Assembly (NCBI GenBank): GCA_030637945.1
Contig: DAOWFN010000168.1
Location: 1-20,393, forward strand
DNA: 20,393 nucleotides
Reading direction: 5' to 3'
Origin: Gammaproteobacteria bacterium
GTDB lineage: Bacteria > Pseudomonadota > Gammaproteobacteria > SZUA-229
This document shows positions 1 to 7,669 of this stretch, in pieces. The stretch's first letter is position 1; every line of letters starts with the position of its first letter. The translations under genes were made by a program, and so were the position numbers. Below the pieces are notes generated by a model. The model was not told the DNA's origin and did not search any database. It saw only the letters and a list, made by a program, of their open reading frames with translations.

Positions 1-404
1 CCCATGTCCTGCAGACCTTTGATATGAATATCTACCGGACGTGAACCGATTGCACAACCACCAGGCAGTGAAACTTCGGCTTCGCCAAAACGTGCCAGTA
101 GCGGCCCCAGCACCAGAATGGATGAGCGCATGGTTTTTACCAGATGGTATGGAGCTGTATGATTTTCGATGGTAGAACAATCGACTTCAACGCTGAGTTT
201 TTCATCGATAGAGACCATAACCCCCATACAGCCAAGCAGTTCAACTGTCGTAGTTACATCATGCAGATGCGGTACGTTTTCAATTGTTGCGGGTCCTTCA
301 GCGAGCAGGGTTGCCGCCAATATCGGCAACACAGCATTTTTAGCACCAGAGATTCTGACGTCACCGCCAAGCGTGACACCACCATTGATCATTAATTTAT
401 TCAT
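1..404 (-). CDS. murA: UDP-N-acetylglucosamine 1-carboxyvinyltransferase, N-terminal part (gene runs off the window)
   Basis: This enzyme transfers enolpyruvate from PEP to UDP-GlcNAc in the cytoplasm, the first committed step of peptidoglycan synthesis. About 134 N-terminal residues are present. The start of the family is clear: SGAKN with Lys22 and Asn23, which bind substrate in E. coli MurA, then APYxLVKTMRxSI, then LPGGCAIGxRPVD, where Cys117 corresponds to the catalytic, fosfomycin-target Cys115 of E. coli. The ATG at 404-402 overlaps the mlaB TGA by four bases (ATGA), which suggests translational coupling. This start puts Lys22/Asn23 at the same numbers as in E. coli; a second ATG four codons later is less likely. 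In E. coli a BolA-like gene (ibaG) lies between mlaB and murA; here there is no room for it. Identification is near certain. The C-terminal two thirds lie outside the window. Confidence 0.97.
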   Translation of the reverse strand, partial: MNKLMINGGVTLGGDVRISGAKNAVLPILAATLLAEGPATIENVPHLHDVTTTVELLGCMGVMVSIDEKLSVEVDCSTIENHTAPYHLVKTMRSSILVLGPLLARFGEAEVSLPGGCAIGSRPVDIHIKGLQDM

Positions 405-742
405 TCACAGAGTTCTCTGATTTCATTTTCAACACCATACGCTTTTGCTATGGTCAGTAAAGTGTCTGGCAAGTTTTCAAATTGTAATGCTATATTTTTC
501 GAGCGTGCATCCTTCGCCATTTCCAGCATCAAAGCCAGTCCCACGCTGTTACAGTCCGTGATTTGCGATAGATCGACCGTTACCTTCTCGGTGACTACCT
601 TCCCTGTTGCTGCTTGTTTATACGATTTAAAGAAGCCTGCCATCTGCCGCATCAAACCGGGTACCGTTGAAAAATCAACGGTACCTGAAATAATATATTT
701 TTGCTTATTCTGCTGAGTGATTTCAGCCTGAGCTAACTGCAC
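401..742 (-). CDS. mlaB: MlaB, STAS-domain subunit of the MlaFEDB phospholipid transporter
   Basis: A 113-residue cytoplasmic STAS protein. In the Mla system MlaB binds the ATPase MlaF and is needed for assembly and activity of the inner-membrane complex. The signature DLSQITDCNSVGLALMLEM (about 57-75) matches the STAS loop and helix; Ser66 sits where E. coli MlaB has Thr52, and Asn65 replaces the usual Asp. The start is GTG at 742-740: an in-frame TAG lies two codons upstream, so no ATG start is possible, and an AGG-containing stretch precedes it. It is the fifth mla gene here, follows mlaC after about 64 bases, and overlaps murA by four bases. STAS domains also occur in anti-sigma antagonists and sulfate transporters, but the operon context decides for MlaB. 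Confidence 0.9.
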   Translation of the reverse strand: MQLAQAEITQQNKQKYIISGTVDFSTVPGLMRQMAGFFKSYKQAATGKVVTEKVTVDLSQITDCNSVGLALMLEMAKDARSKNIALQFENLPDTLLTIAKAYGVENEIRELCE

Positions 743-806
743 TGCCTAGGCCTGTCTGATCCATCGTCGATAATTGCACATGAATTTTTATAAAACATAT
801 CATTTT

Positions 807-1451
807 TTAAGAGCTTAATTTACTATTTTTATTGCGCATATATTTTAACAGGCCATCCATGCCGCTTTTGCGTATTTCTTGTGTAAACGTACCCCGATAG
901 CTTGTTACCAGGCTGATGCCATCAATCTTGATATCATATACCTTCCAGGTATTATTTTTGATGCGCACACGATAAGCCATCGGTATCGAAGGGCCACCAG
1001 GTTGGATAACTTCAGCTTTCACCGATGCTCTTTGAACGCCTTCTGGTAATTTTATCGGGAAAAAATTAATTTTTTGATCACTAAATTCAATTAACGATTT
1101 ACTGTAGGTCCTCACCAGTAAATTTCTGAACTCAACAACAAATTCCTGCTTTTGCTCTCTTGTGGCCCTTTTCCAGTTTTTGCCCAACGCCAGTTTTGCC
1201 ATGGTAACGTCATCCAGATGTGGCAATATATAGTCGTCGATGATTTTATACACACGGTCAGGTTCTTTTTGTAACAACTCATGATCGTCTTGCAGTATTT
1301 TTATCACCTGTTGTGAGGTTCTTTCCAGCAGTGCCACGGGGGATTCAATAGACTCTGCTTGAACAACCTGGGACCAGGCCACGCCAACGACCATAAATGT
1401 GCCCAAAGTTGCTGTAAATAGTGTTTTAATTACCTTCATAGTATTGTCCAT
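807..1451 (-). CDS. mlaC: MlaC, periplasmic phospholipid-binding shuttle protein
   Basis: MlaC (Ttg2D family) carries phospholipid across the periplasm between the outer-membrane MlaA complex and MlaFEDB. The 214-residue product starts with a basic then hydrophobic stretch (about 6-25) ending VVQA-ES, a plausible Sec signal peptide cut near residue 32. The mature part has the family pattern: IIDDYILPHLD, then LGKNWKRATREQKQEFVVEFRNLL, and a C-terminal half of beta strands including YRVRIKNNTWKVYDIKIDGISLVTSYR (split here only for naming). The ATG at 1451-1449 is preceded by GAGGA eight bases upstream, formed by the end of mlaD, whose stop is two bases away; this indicates tight coupling. An alternative ATG four codons downstream would give MKVIKTLF and an equally good signal peptide. 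Confidence 0.95.
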   Translation of the reverse strand: MDNTMKVIKTLFTATLGTFMVVGVAWSQVVQAESIESPVALLERTSQQVIKILQDDHELLQKEPDRVYKIIDDYILPHLDDVTMAKLALGKNWKRATREQKQEFVVEFRNLLVRTYSKSLIEFSDQKINFFPIKLPEGVQRASVKAEVIQPGGPSIPMAYRVRIKNNTWKVYDIKIDGISLVTSYRGTFTQEIRKSGMDGLLKYMRNKNSKLSS

Positions 1452-1453
1452 TA

Positions 1454-1915
1454 TTATTCCTCATCTGCCTTACTGTATAAGAACTGCCCGATAATTTGCT
1501 CCAGCACCAAAGCTGATTGCGTTAGATCAATAACGTCGCCCTGCTTCAAAAATTCTTCCTCGGCGCCCGGTTCAAAGCCGATAAACTGCTCACCCAATAA
1601 ACCCGATGTTAAGATACTTGCCGCAGTATCAATAGGGAATTTATTGTATTGCTCATCAATCGCGATACTTACGATCGCTTCGTAAGTATCGCTGTTATAT
1701 TGGATATCTGTAACACGCCCAATCCTCACGCCACCCGCCGCAACCGGTGAACGCACCTTTAGACCACCAATATTGTCAAAACGTGCCGTTAATTCGTATT
1801 TTTCGCCACCATTGTAACTGCTCATATTGCTCACATTCATCGCCAGCATGAAAAATGCAGCCATCGCAGCCGCGACGAACAGGCCAACCAGAATTTCAAT
1901 TTTACGAGATGTCAT
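1454..1915 (-). CDS. mlaD: MlaD, MCE-domain substrate-binding subunit of the phospholipid transporter
   Basis: MlaD is anchored in the inner membrane and forms a periplasmic hexameric MCE ring through which phospholipid passes between MlaE and MlaC. The 153-residue protein has one N-terminal transmembrane segment (about 8-26, KIEILVGLFVAAAMAAFFML), followed by an MCE domain starting near 40: ELTARFDNIGGLKVRSPVAAGGVRIGRVTDI, then GLLGEQFIGFEPG. The C-terminal tail is short, as in Pseudomonas-type MlaD, and shorter than the 183-residue E. coli protein. The ATG at 1915-1913 has a clear GAGGA six bases upstream. It lies 44 bases after mlaE and two bases before mlaC, within one transcription unit. 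Confidence 0.95.
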   Translation of the reverse strand: MTSRKIEILVGLFVAAAMAAFFMLAMNVSNMSSYNGGEKYELTARFDNIGGLKVRSPVAAGGVRIGRVTDIQYNSDTYEAIVSIAIDEQYNKFPIDTAASILTSGLLGEQFIGFEPGAEEEFLKQGDVIDLTQSALVLEQIIGQFLYSKADEE

Positions 1916-1959
1916 TCGTTATCCTCATCATATTATGGGTTTTGTACAATGTGCATCTT

Positions 1960-2778
1960 TTATTTTGTGAACATTAAAGCGGTTAACACAAAGTCTAAAA
2001 ACAATATCGCCAGTGAACTGTGAACCACGGTTCGTGTGGTCGCCTGCCCCAGTCCTTCCGATGTTGGTATACAGTCATAACCTTCAAATACTGCGATCCA
2101 TGTAGCAACGATACCAAACACCAGACTTTTAATTATTCCGTTGTATAGATCCAGGTATAAGTCCACCTTATTTTGCGGCTGCGACCAGAACGCGCCTGAA
2201 TCCAGTCCCAGCAATTCAACCGCAACCAGATAGGCGCCTATGATGCCTACTGCGCTAAAGATAGTCGCCAGCAACGGCATGGATATCACGCCTGCCAAAA
2301 AACGTGGCGCCACGATGCGCTGCATGGGATTAACCGCCATCATCTCCATTCCGGATAACTGCTCAGTGGCTTTCATCAGCCCAATTTCGGCGGTTAATGC
2401 AGAACCCGCGCGACCGGCAAATAACAGCGCGGTTATCACCGGCCCCAATTCACGCATTAAGGATAAGGCAACCATGACACCAACGGAATCCTCTGCACCA
2501 AAATCTATCAGCGCGTAATAGGACTGCAATGCCATCACCATGCCGACAAACAAACCGGCAACAACGATAATAATCAGCGTTTGCACACCAACGGAATGCA
2601 GCTGCTTCACTAGCAGCAACGGCCGCGTGAGCAGGCTGGTACAGCTAGCGATCACTTCCAGTAAAAAAACGCTGGCATGACCCAGCCGTTGAAAGCTGTG
2701 TATGGTTGCTGCACCTACGTGTTGAATTCTATCTATCAGACTGTTAAACAAACTTTTTCCCTTCAAAGCAAAAATCAT
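1960..2778 (-). CDS. mlaE: MlaE, permease subunit of the phospholipid transporter
   Basis: MlaE is the membrane permease of MlaFEDB. The sequence has several hydrophobic helices and the strongly conserved core LMRELGPVITALLFAGRAGSALTAEIGLMKATEQLSGMEMMAVNP, ending ATTRTVVHSSLA...LDFVLTALMF, very close to E. coli MlaE. The start is uncertain. A TTG at 2787 directly abuts the mlaF TGA; an ATG lies at 2778 (used here) without a good ribosome site; a TTG at 2751 has AGGGA six bases upstream and would give a 263-residue protein, nearest the 260 residues of E. coli MlaE. The family assignment does not depend on this choice. Homologous permeases occur in Mce and TGD systems; the neighbouring mlaF, mlaD, mlaC and mlaB make this MlaE. 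Confidence 0.95.
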   Translation of the reverse strand: MIFALKGKSLFNSLIDRIQHVGAATIHSFQRLGHASVFLLEVIASCTSLLTRPLLLVKQLHSVGVQTLIIIVVAGLFVGMVMALQSYYALIDFGAEDSVGVMVALSLMRELGPVITALLFAGRAGSALTAEIGLMKATEQLSGMEMMAVNPMQRIVAPRFLAGVISMPLLATIFSAVGIIGAYLVAVELLGLDSGAFWSQPQNKVDLYLDLYNGIIKSLVFGIVATWIAVFEGYDCIPTSEGLGQATTRTVVHSSLAILFLDFVLTALMFTK

Positions 2779-2787
2779 CCAGACCAA

Positions 2788-3582
2788 TCATCTGTACAGG
2801 TCATCCTTTATAGGATCTGCCGGAAAATGAAAAGGTACAGGACCATCGGCGTCACCATGAATAAACTGGTGCGTCCATTCAGACTGGCTATTTCTCAATG
2901 TCTCTGGTGAGCCACTTTCAACCACTTTTCCTGCAGAAATAAAATGCACAGTGTCAGAGATAGACAATGTATCCGGCACATCATGCGAAACCACGATACT
3001 GCAAATATTCAATGCGTTATTTAGTTCACTGATCAGTGATACCAGCACACCCATAGAAATAGGATCCTGACCGGTAAACGGTTCATCGTACATGATCATC
3101 ATTGGATCTAACGCAATTGCCCTTGCTAAGGCCACACGTCGTGACATACCGCCGGATAACTCAGATGGCATCATCTCTGCCGCGCCGCGCAGACCAACAG
3201 CATTTAATTTAAGCAATACCATGTAACGAATCATAGCTTCACTTAATTTGGTATGTTCACGTAACGGATAAGCCACATTTTCAAACACAGACAGATCTGT
3301 CAGCAATGCACCACTTTGAAACAACATACCCATGCGCTGGCGCAGGTCAAACAGTTTACCTGTAGATAACTGATGAACATTCAGACCATCAACTTCAATC
3401 GACCCCTGATCTGGCGTTAACTGGCCACCAATCAGTTTTAATAACGTCGTTTTGCCGGTGCCGCTCGGCCCCATAATGGCAGTAATACCCTGCCGTGGAA
3501 TATCCATTGATAAACCATCAAAAATTTTTCGATTGCCACGGCTGAAGTGTAAATCCCTGATTTTGACCAGAATGTCGCTCAA
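2788..3582 (-). CDS. mlaF: MlaF, ATP-binding subunit of the phospholipid transporter
   Basis: A 264-residue ABC ATPase that powers MlaFEDB. Visible motifs: Walker A GPSGTGKTT (38-46), Q-loop Gln89, signature LSGGM (142-146), Walker B MIMYDEP (162-168) and switch His200. The C-terminal tail (HGDADGPVPFHFPADP...) resembles the MlaF extension that reaches across the ATPase dimer. The start is TTG at 3582-3580: an in-frame TAA lies about eight codons upstream, no ATG occurs before the first strand, and an AAGG stretch lies about nine bases upstream. It is the first gene of the operon, and its TGA abuts the first possible mlaE start codon. Confidence 0.95.
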   Translation of the reverse strand: MSDILVKIRDLHFSRGNRKIFDGLSMDIPRQGITAIMGPSGTGKTTLLKLIGGQLTPDQGSIEVDGLNVHQLSTGKLFDLRQRMGMLFQSGALLTDLSVFENVAYPLREHTKLSEAMIRYMVLLKLNAVGLRGAAEMMPSELSGGMSRRVALARAIALDPMMIMYDEPFTGQDPISMGVLVSLISELNNALNICSIVVSHDVPDTLSISDTVHFISAGKVVESGSPETLRNSQSEWTHQFIHGDADGPVPFHFPADPIKDDLYR

Positions 3583-3613
3583 GCTAGCTGCCTTTTCTTA
3601 TTATTTTGGGGTG

Positions 3614-3622
3614 ATTGTAACA
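3614..3622 (-). promoter_or_regulatory. Candidate extended -10 promoter for the mla-murA operon
   Basis: On the minus strand the spacer upstream of mlaF contains TGTTACAAT, an extended -10 (TGn plus TACAAT, one mismatch to TATAAT), about 32 bases before the TTG start. No good -35 is visible at 16-18 bases, which is tolerated for extended -10 promoters. This is sequence inspection only. Confidence 0.35.
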
Positions 3623-3684
3623 TTGTCATGCACCTTGTGATGTCGTAATACATCTTATTTATGCGGCCGCTCACCGATCAGGGC

Positions 3685-4350
3685 TTAATGACCCATAATA
3701 TCCAGCACCGCCCGAAACTGGCTTAGATCCTGGGCGCGCAAAGAAGGATGATCCACTATTATCGTCGCTTCAGTCCCTTTTGGTTCAATATTAGCTGTCT
3801 GAGACACGAAGTCATCAATAATAGTTCTCACCGACCTCAAATCAGTTAAATCATCGTCAAGGAGCGCTAAATCAGAATGATGCTGCTTTTTCTGCCGCCA
3901 GATTTTTTTTGCCTGTAAATCAATGCCATTATCGGCAAAAATATTTATCTCTAGTGACTCGGCTAAGTCATAAAATTGATTTTGTAATGATTCTGGCATT
4001 GGCTGCTTACCCTCTAAAAAGACCAGGGCAGATAATTGTGGTTGTAATATCTCCAATTGCTTTATCATTTCATCCGATGATACATGTTCAAACATACCGC
4101 CATGACATTCTACAAAAAACTGAAACTCATCATTTACATCATCCAGCCAGCATTCACAATCAACAGCCTGGGCCTGCTCACTTTGAGAATGCCAATAATC
4201 AGCAGGCACAAGAACCGTATTGAATTCATTGCTGTAATACGCCAATCGCCAGTCTTCCTCCCCTGCCACTGGCAAATCATCCGGGTAAAAATCATTTAGC
4301 CAATGCGAATGGCGCCAGCCATAAGCTCCTATATTTATATTTTGTTTCAA
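3685..4350 (-). CDS. DUF72-like (YecE-type) protein of unknown function, diverged C-terminus
   Basis: A 221-residue soluble protein without signal peptide or membrane segment. Its N-terminus, IGAYGWRHSHWLNDFYPDDLP (about 6-26, read in two parts), followed by RLAYYSNEFNTVLVPADYW (about 34-52), matches the opening of the DUF72/YecE TIM-barrel family, where the pattern is IGxxGWxYxxWxxxFYPxxLP then LxYYxxxFxxVExNxxFY. The later barrel strands are hard to align, and the protein is shorter than the usual 240-300 residues, so it is a diverged or shortened member. The biochemical role of DUF72 proteins is not established. It is read divergently from yrbG and lies between yrbG and mlaF, which are direct divergent neighbours in E. 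coli. The ATG at 4350-4348 opens directly into the first conserved strand. Confidence 0.6.
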   Translation of the reverse strand: MKQNINIGAYGWRHSHWLNDFYPDDLPVAGEEDWRLAYYSNEFNTVLVPADYWHSQSEQAQAVDCECWLDDVNDEFQFFVECHGGMFEHVSSDEMIKQLEILQPQLSALVFLEGKQPMPESLQNQFYDLAESLEINIFADNGIDLQAKKIWRQKKQHHSDLALLDDDLTDLRSVRTIIDDFVSQTANIEPKGTEATIIVDHPSLRAQDLSQFRAVLDIMGH

Positions 4351-4466
4351 AAAGCACCTATTTATTTTTATGCCTACATCTATTAATTAAACCATCATTC
4401 TGCGAGACTTCTCCCATTGAAGACCGCCAATAATAAGAATAACAAAATAGCTTATATCAATTACCT
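4351..4466. other. Divergent intergenic region between the DUF72-like gene and yrbG
   Basis: An AT-rich 116-base spacer that must carry the start signals of both divergent genes. TTGAAG at 4417-4422 could be a plus-strand -35, but no convincing -10 stands at the right distance. No clear Shine-Dalgarno sequence precedes yrbG. I see no repeat or ORF here. Confidence 0.4.
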
Positions 4467-5432
4467 ATGTTAGTAGATTGCATCGCCATCGTTACAGGTT
4501 TTATCTTGCTCATCTGGAGCGCAGATCGCTTTATCGTCGGCGCTGCAGCAACAGCACGTAATTTTGACGTGCCGCCATTAATTATCGGGCTGACTATTGT
4601 TGGTTTTGGTACTTCTGCGCCTGAGATGATGGTCGCTGGCTTTGCTTCATACGAGGGCAGTCCTGCGTTAGCCATCGGTAATGCATTAGGCTCAAATATT
4701 ACCAATATTACACTGGTTCTAGGCGTCGCCGCATTGATTGCTCCACTGGATATCCACTCTCGCATCCTTAAAAAAGAGCTGCCCATATTACTGCTGGCAA
4801 CACTCATGGCTCTTGCCTTACTGCGTGATATGACCTTAGGTCATCTCGACGGGTTTATTTTAATCAGCTTACTGGTTTTACTCATGTGGTGGATAACACG
4901 GCAGGGGATACGCAACCAGGCTAGCGATGCACTTACACAAGAATTCATCGAAGAATTACCCAATGAAATGCCAACTTCTCATGCCTTATTCTGGCTGATT
5001 GCCGGCCTGGTTTTATTAACCATCAGCTCCAAGATACTGGTATGGGGCGCGGTAAATATCGCTATACAATTTGGCGTCAGTGAACTGGTCATCGGGCTGA
5101 CGATCATCGCTATTGGTACCAGCTTACCAGAGCTTGCCGCCTCCATTACCGGTGCACTTAAAAATGAGCATGACATCGCCATCGGTAATGTCGTAGGCTC
5201 AAACTTGTTTAATACCTTGGGCGTTCTTGCAATACCCGGACTGATCGCCCCCTCTGAACTGGCTGAAGGCATTTTAGAAAGAGACCTGCCAATCGTATTC
5301 ATCCTCACGATAGCATTATTTGTTATGGCATATGGTTTTCGAGGACAGGGTAGAATTAACCGTATCGAAGGCGGCATATTATTAAGCGCTTTCTTTGCGT
5401 ATCAAATACTGTTATTTTTTACTGCCAGCTAA
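4467..5432 (+). CDS. yrbG: Calcium/sodium (cation) antiporter YrbG family, inner membrane
   Basis: A 321-residue polytopic membrane protein of the Ca2+/cation antiporter superfamily. Two inverted alpha repeats are visible. The first has GFGTSAPEM (46-54) and GNALGSNITN (71-80). The second has AIGTSLPEL (215-223) and GNVVGSNLFN (240-249). The Glu residues in the two TSxPE motifs are the expected ion ligands. About ten hydrophobic segments are spread over the length, with a polar central loop (about 145-172, QASDALTQEFIEELPNEMPT) between the halves. Length and order match E. coli YrbG, which also precedes kdsD. The transported ion has not been settled for this subfamily, so the calcium/sodium label is by family. 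The ATG lacks a clear ribosome site, but the protein aligns from its first residues. Confidence 0.92.
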   Translation: MLVDCIAIVTGFILLIWSADRFIVGAAATARNFDVPPLIIGLTIVGFGTSAPEMMVAGFASYEGSPALAIGNALGSNITNITLVLGVAALIAPLDIHSRILKKELPILLLATLMALALLRDMTLGHLDGFILISLLVLLMWWITRQGIRNQASDALTQEFIEELPNEMPTSHALFWLIAGLVLLTISSKILVWGAVNIAIQFGVSELVIGLTIIAIGTSLPELAASITGALKNEHDIAIGNVVGSNLFNTLGVLAIPGLIAPSELAEGILERDLPIVFILTIALFVMAYGFRGQGRINRIEGGILLSAFFAYQILLFFTAS

Positions 5433-5453
5433 AATATTAAATGGATAGACTGC

Positions 5454-6434
5454 ATGCCATCTATAGATAAGACAGACTTCCAGCAACTTGGACGAGAGGT
5501 TATAGCGACCGAACTCGCTGAAATCTCTGCACTAGAGACACGCATCGATGAAAATTTCTCGCGGGCCTGTGAATTATTATTGAACTGTAAGGGGCGCATC
5601 GTTATAACTGGCATGGGAAAATCAGGGCATATAGGCGGTAAAATTGCCGCAACACTTGCCAGTACCGGTAGCCCGGCATTTTTTGTTCACCCCGGGGAAG
5701 CCAGTCATGGCGATCTCGGCATGATCACCAAAAACGATATTGTCATCGCATTATCCAATTCCGGAAATACCGCTGAAATCGCCACCATCATCCCTATTCT
5801 TAAACGCTTTGGTGTGCCATTAATCAGCATGACCGGTGATAAAAATTCCATCCTGGCCACAGAGGCTGATATCAACCTGGATGTTGGTGTCAGCAAAGAA
5901 GCCTGCCCGCATGATCTCGCGCCCACTTCAAGCACGACTGTTGCTCTGGTCATGGGAGATGCATTAGCGGTTGCCCTGCTTCAGGCGCGAGGCTTTACTG
6001 CCGAAGATTTTGCGCTCTCTCACCCCGGCGGCAACCTTGGAAGACGCCTACTACTACATGTATCCGACATCATGCACCAGGACGATCGCGTTCCCAAGGT
6101 CAAAAACACCGCAACCGTATCAGAAGCATTGTTAGAAATGAGCAATAAAGGACTGGGCATGACGGCAATCACTGATACAGATGACAAAGTACTGGGCATC
6201 TATACGGATGGTGACTTACGCCGCTCCCTGGATAAAAACATTGACGTACATAACACGCCGATCAGCGATGTAATGACAAAAAATTGCCGCACCACCACTG
6301 CCAACGAACTGGCTGCAAGCATTGTAAAAATAATGGACGACCAGGGTATTAATGGCTTTTTAGTCACTGACGAAAACAATAAACTTATCGGCGCTTTTAA
6401 TATGCACGATGTATTGCGTGTGGGCATCGTTTAG
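5454..6434 (+). CDS. kdsD: D-arabinose 5-phosphate isomerase
   Basis: It interconverts ribulose 5-phosphate and arabinose 5-phosphate in the cytoplasm, the first step of Kdo synthesis for LPS. The 326-residue protein has an N-terminal SIS domain (about 38-200) with GMGKSGHIGGKIAATLASTG (53-72), and two CBS domains (about 205-262 and 270-326). Lys56, Glu108, Glu149 and His190 match the catalytic Lys59, Glu111, Glu152 and His193 of E. coli KdsD with a constant offset of three. The start is the ATG at 5454; another ATG at 5441 is out of frame and stops after nine codons. It lies 21 bases after yrbG and upstream of kdsC, as in E. coli, although a repeat element separates it from kdsC here. Confidence 0.96.
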   Translation: MPSIDKTDFQQLGREVIATELAEISALETRIDENFSRACELLLNCKGRIVITGMGKSGHIGGKIAATLASTGSPAFFVHPGEASHGDLGMITKNDIVIALSNSGNTAEIATIIPILKRFGVPLISMTGDKNSILATEADINLDVGVSKEACPHDLAPTSSTTVALVMGDALAVALLQARGFTAEDFALSHPGGNLGRRLLLHVSDIMHQDDRVPKVKNTATVSEALLEMSNKGLGMTAITDTDDKVLGIYTDGDLRRSLDKNIDVHNTPISDVMTKNCRTTTANELAASIVKIMDDQGINGFLVTDENNKLIGAFNMHDVLRVGIV

Positions 6435-6438
6435 AGAA

Positions 6439-6533
<95 letters not shown>

Positions 6534-6541
6534 GATTTATT

Positions 6542-7069
6542 ATGAATATTATAGAAAAAGCAAAAAACATCGAGCTTGTCATTTTCGATATTGATGGCGT
6601 AATGACCGACGGCAGCCTGTTCTTTGACAATAATGGCGAGGAATACAAAGCCTTTAATTCACTGGATGGCCATGGCCTGCGCATGTTGCAGGAATGCGGC
6701 GTAAAAGTAGCCGTTATCACCGGACGTAAGTCAGAACTTGTTAAACACCGCATGCATGATTTAGGTGTAACCATGTTATACCAGGGGTATCGCGACAAAA
6801 TCCCGGCCTTTGAAGCCTTACTCAAAGAAGTTGATCTGGAAAAAAATCAGATCACTTATGTCGGTGATGACGTGGTTGATTTACCGATTATGTCGCAACT
6901 GGATTTCGCCATCGCAGTACAGAATGCGCACCCGTTTGTAAAACAGCACGCACACTGGATAACAGATCGAAGCGGTGGCCGCGGTGCCGTACGTGACGTC
7001 TGTGAGTTTATATTGGAAGCCAAAGGACTTCTCAATGACAAGCTTCACAGCTATTTATATAATAGCTGA
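6542..7069 (+). CDS. kdsC: 3-deoxy-D-manno-octulosonate 8-phosphate phosphatase
   Basis: KdsC removes phosphate from Kdo-8-phosphate, giving free Kdo for lipid A glycosylation. It is a capless HAD phosphatase of 175 residues. Motif I is IFDIDGVMTDG with nucleophile Asp16 and Asp18; motif II is ITGRKS (59-64); Lys86 is a likely motif III residue; motif IV is VGDDVVDLP (107-115). The C-terminal GGRGAVRDVCEFIL is typical of KdsC, which works as a tetramer. The ATG at 6542 has no recognisable Shine-Dalgarno; the upstream sequence is the TATTCAC repeat, so its translation may be weak or leaderless-like. It sits between kdsD and lptC. Confidence 0.95.
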   Translation: MNIIEKAKNIELVIFDIDGVMTDGSLFFDNNGEEYKAFNSLDGHGLRMLQECGVKVAVITGRKSELVKHRMHDLGVTMLYQGYRDKIPAFEALLKEVDLEKNQITYVGDDVVDLPIMSQLDFAIAVQNAHPFVKQHAHWITDRSGGRGAVRDVCEFILEAKGLLNDKLHSYLYNS

Positions 7070-7111
7070 TGTGAACATTACCGACGCTATACAATCCACA
7101 GTTTCAAATCC

Positions 7112-7669
7112 ATGAAACACATCATCAACCTCAGTGTTTTTGTTATCCTTGCCTTCATCGTCTGGTGGTCAATTACCAGCAATTACAATGACACCAACCG
7201 CTTACAACCAGCAACGAGCACAGACTATGCTGAAATATTCATGAATAAATTTGAAATGACTTCCATGGACGCCAATGGAAATCCGAATTACATATTGAAC
7301 GGTTCATACTTACAACGCGCTAATGATTCAGACGATACCAAGATCAAACAACCTGTATTCCTGCTCTTTCAAGAAAACAAACAGTGGGAAATTAGCGCTG
7401 AGAACGCCATCCTCAATGATAAAAAGGAAACCATTCAACTGAAAGACAATGTGCTCATGCAACAGAAAAATATTGAACCTGCCATTACTATTCGCACTCA
7501 ATACCTGTTGATACATATCAGGACACAGGTCGCACAGACAGAAGCAGCCGTAGATATCACCCACGGGAAATCTCATTTAACGTCGACTAAAGGTATGATT
7601 TTTAATAATGCTACCAACGAATTGGAGCTTTCAGCTAACGTAAACGGACACTATGTACCTCATGACTAA
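7112..7669 (+). CDS. lptC: LptC, inner-membrane anchored LPS transport protein
   Basis: LptC receives LPS from LptB2FG and passes it to LptA. The 185-residue protein has one N-terminal membrane helix (about 5-22, INLSVFVILAFIVWWSI) followed by a periplasmic beta-jellyroll: DYAEIFMNKFEMTSMDANGNPNYILNG, then ISAENAILNDKKETIQLKDNVLM, repeated-strand features of the OstA/LptC fold. Overall similarity to LptC is weak, as is usual for this family, but position between kdsC and lptA supports the call. It begins 42 bases after kdsC, and its end overlaps lptA by 17 bases in another frame, a coupling typical of these genes. Confidence 0.9.
   Translation: MKHIINLSVFVILAFIVWWSITSNYNDTNRLQPATSTDYAEIFMNKFEMTSMDANGNPNYILNGSYLQRANDSDDTKIKQPVFLLFQENKQWEISAENAILNDKKETIQLKDNVLMQQKNIEPAITIRTQYLLIHIRTQVAQTEAAVDITHGKSHLTSTKGMIFNNATNELELSANVNGHYVPHD

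Noticed and set aside
4457..4807. 116-residue open frame on the minus strand within yrbG
   Set aside because: It is antisense to conserved membrane repeat motifs of yrbG and has no family pattern or ribosome site.
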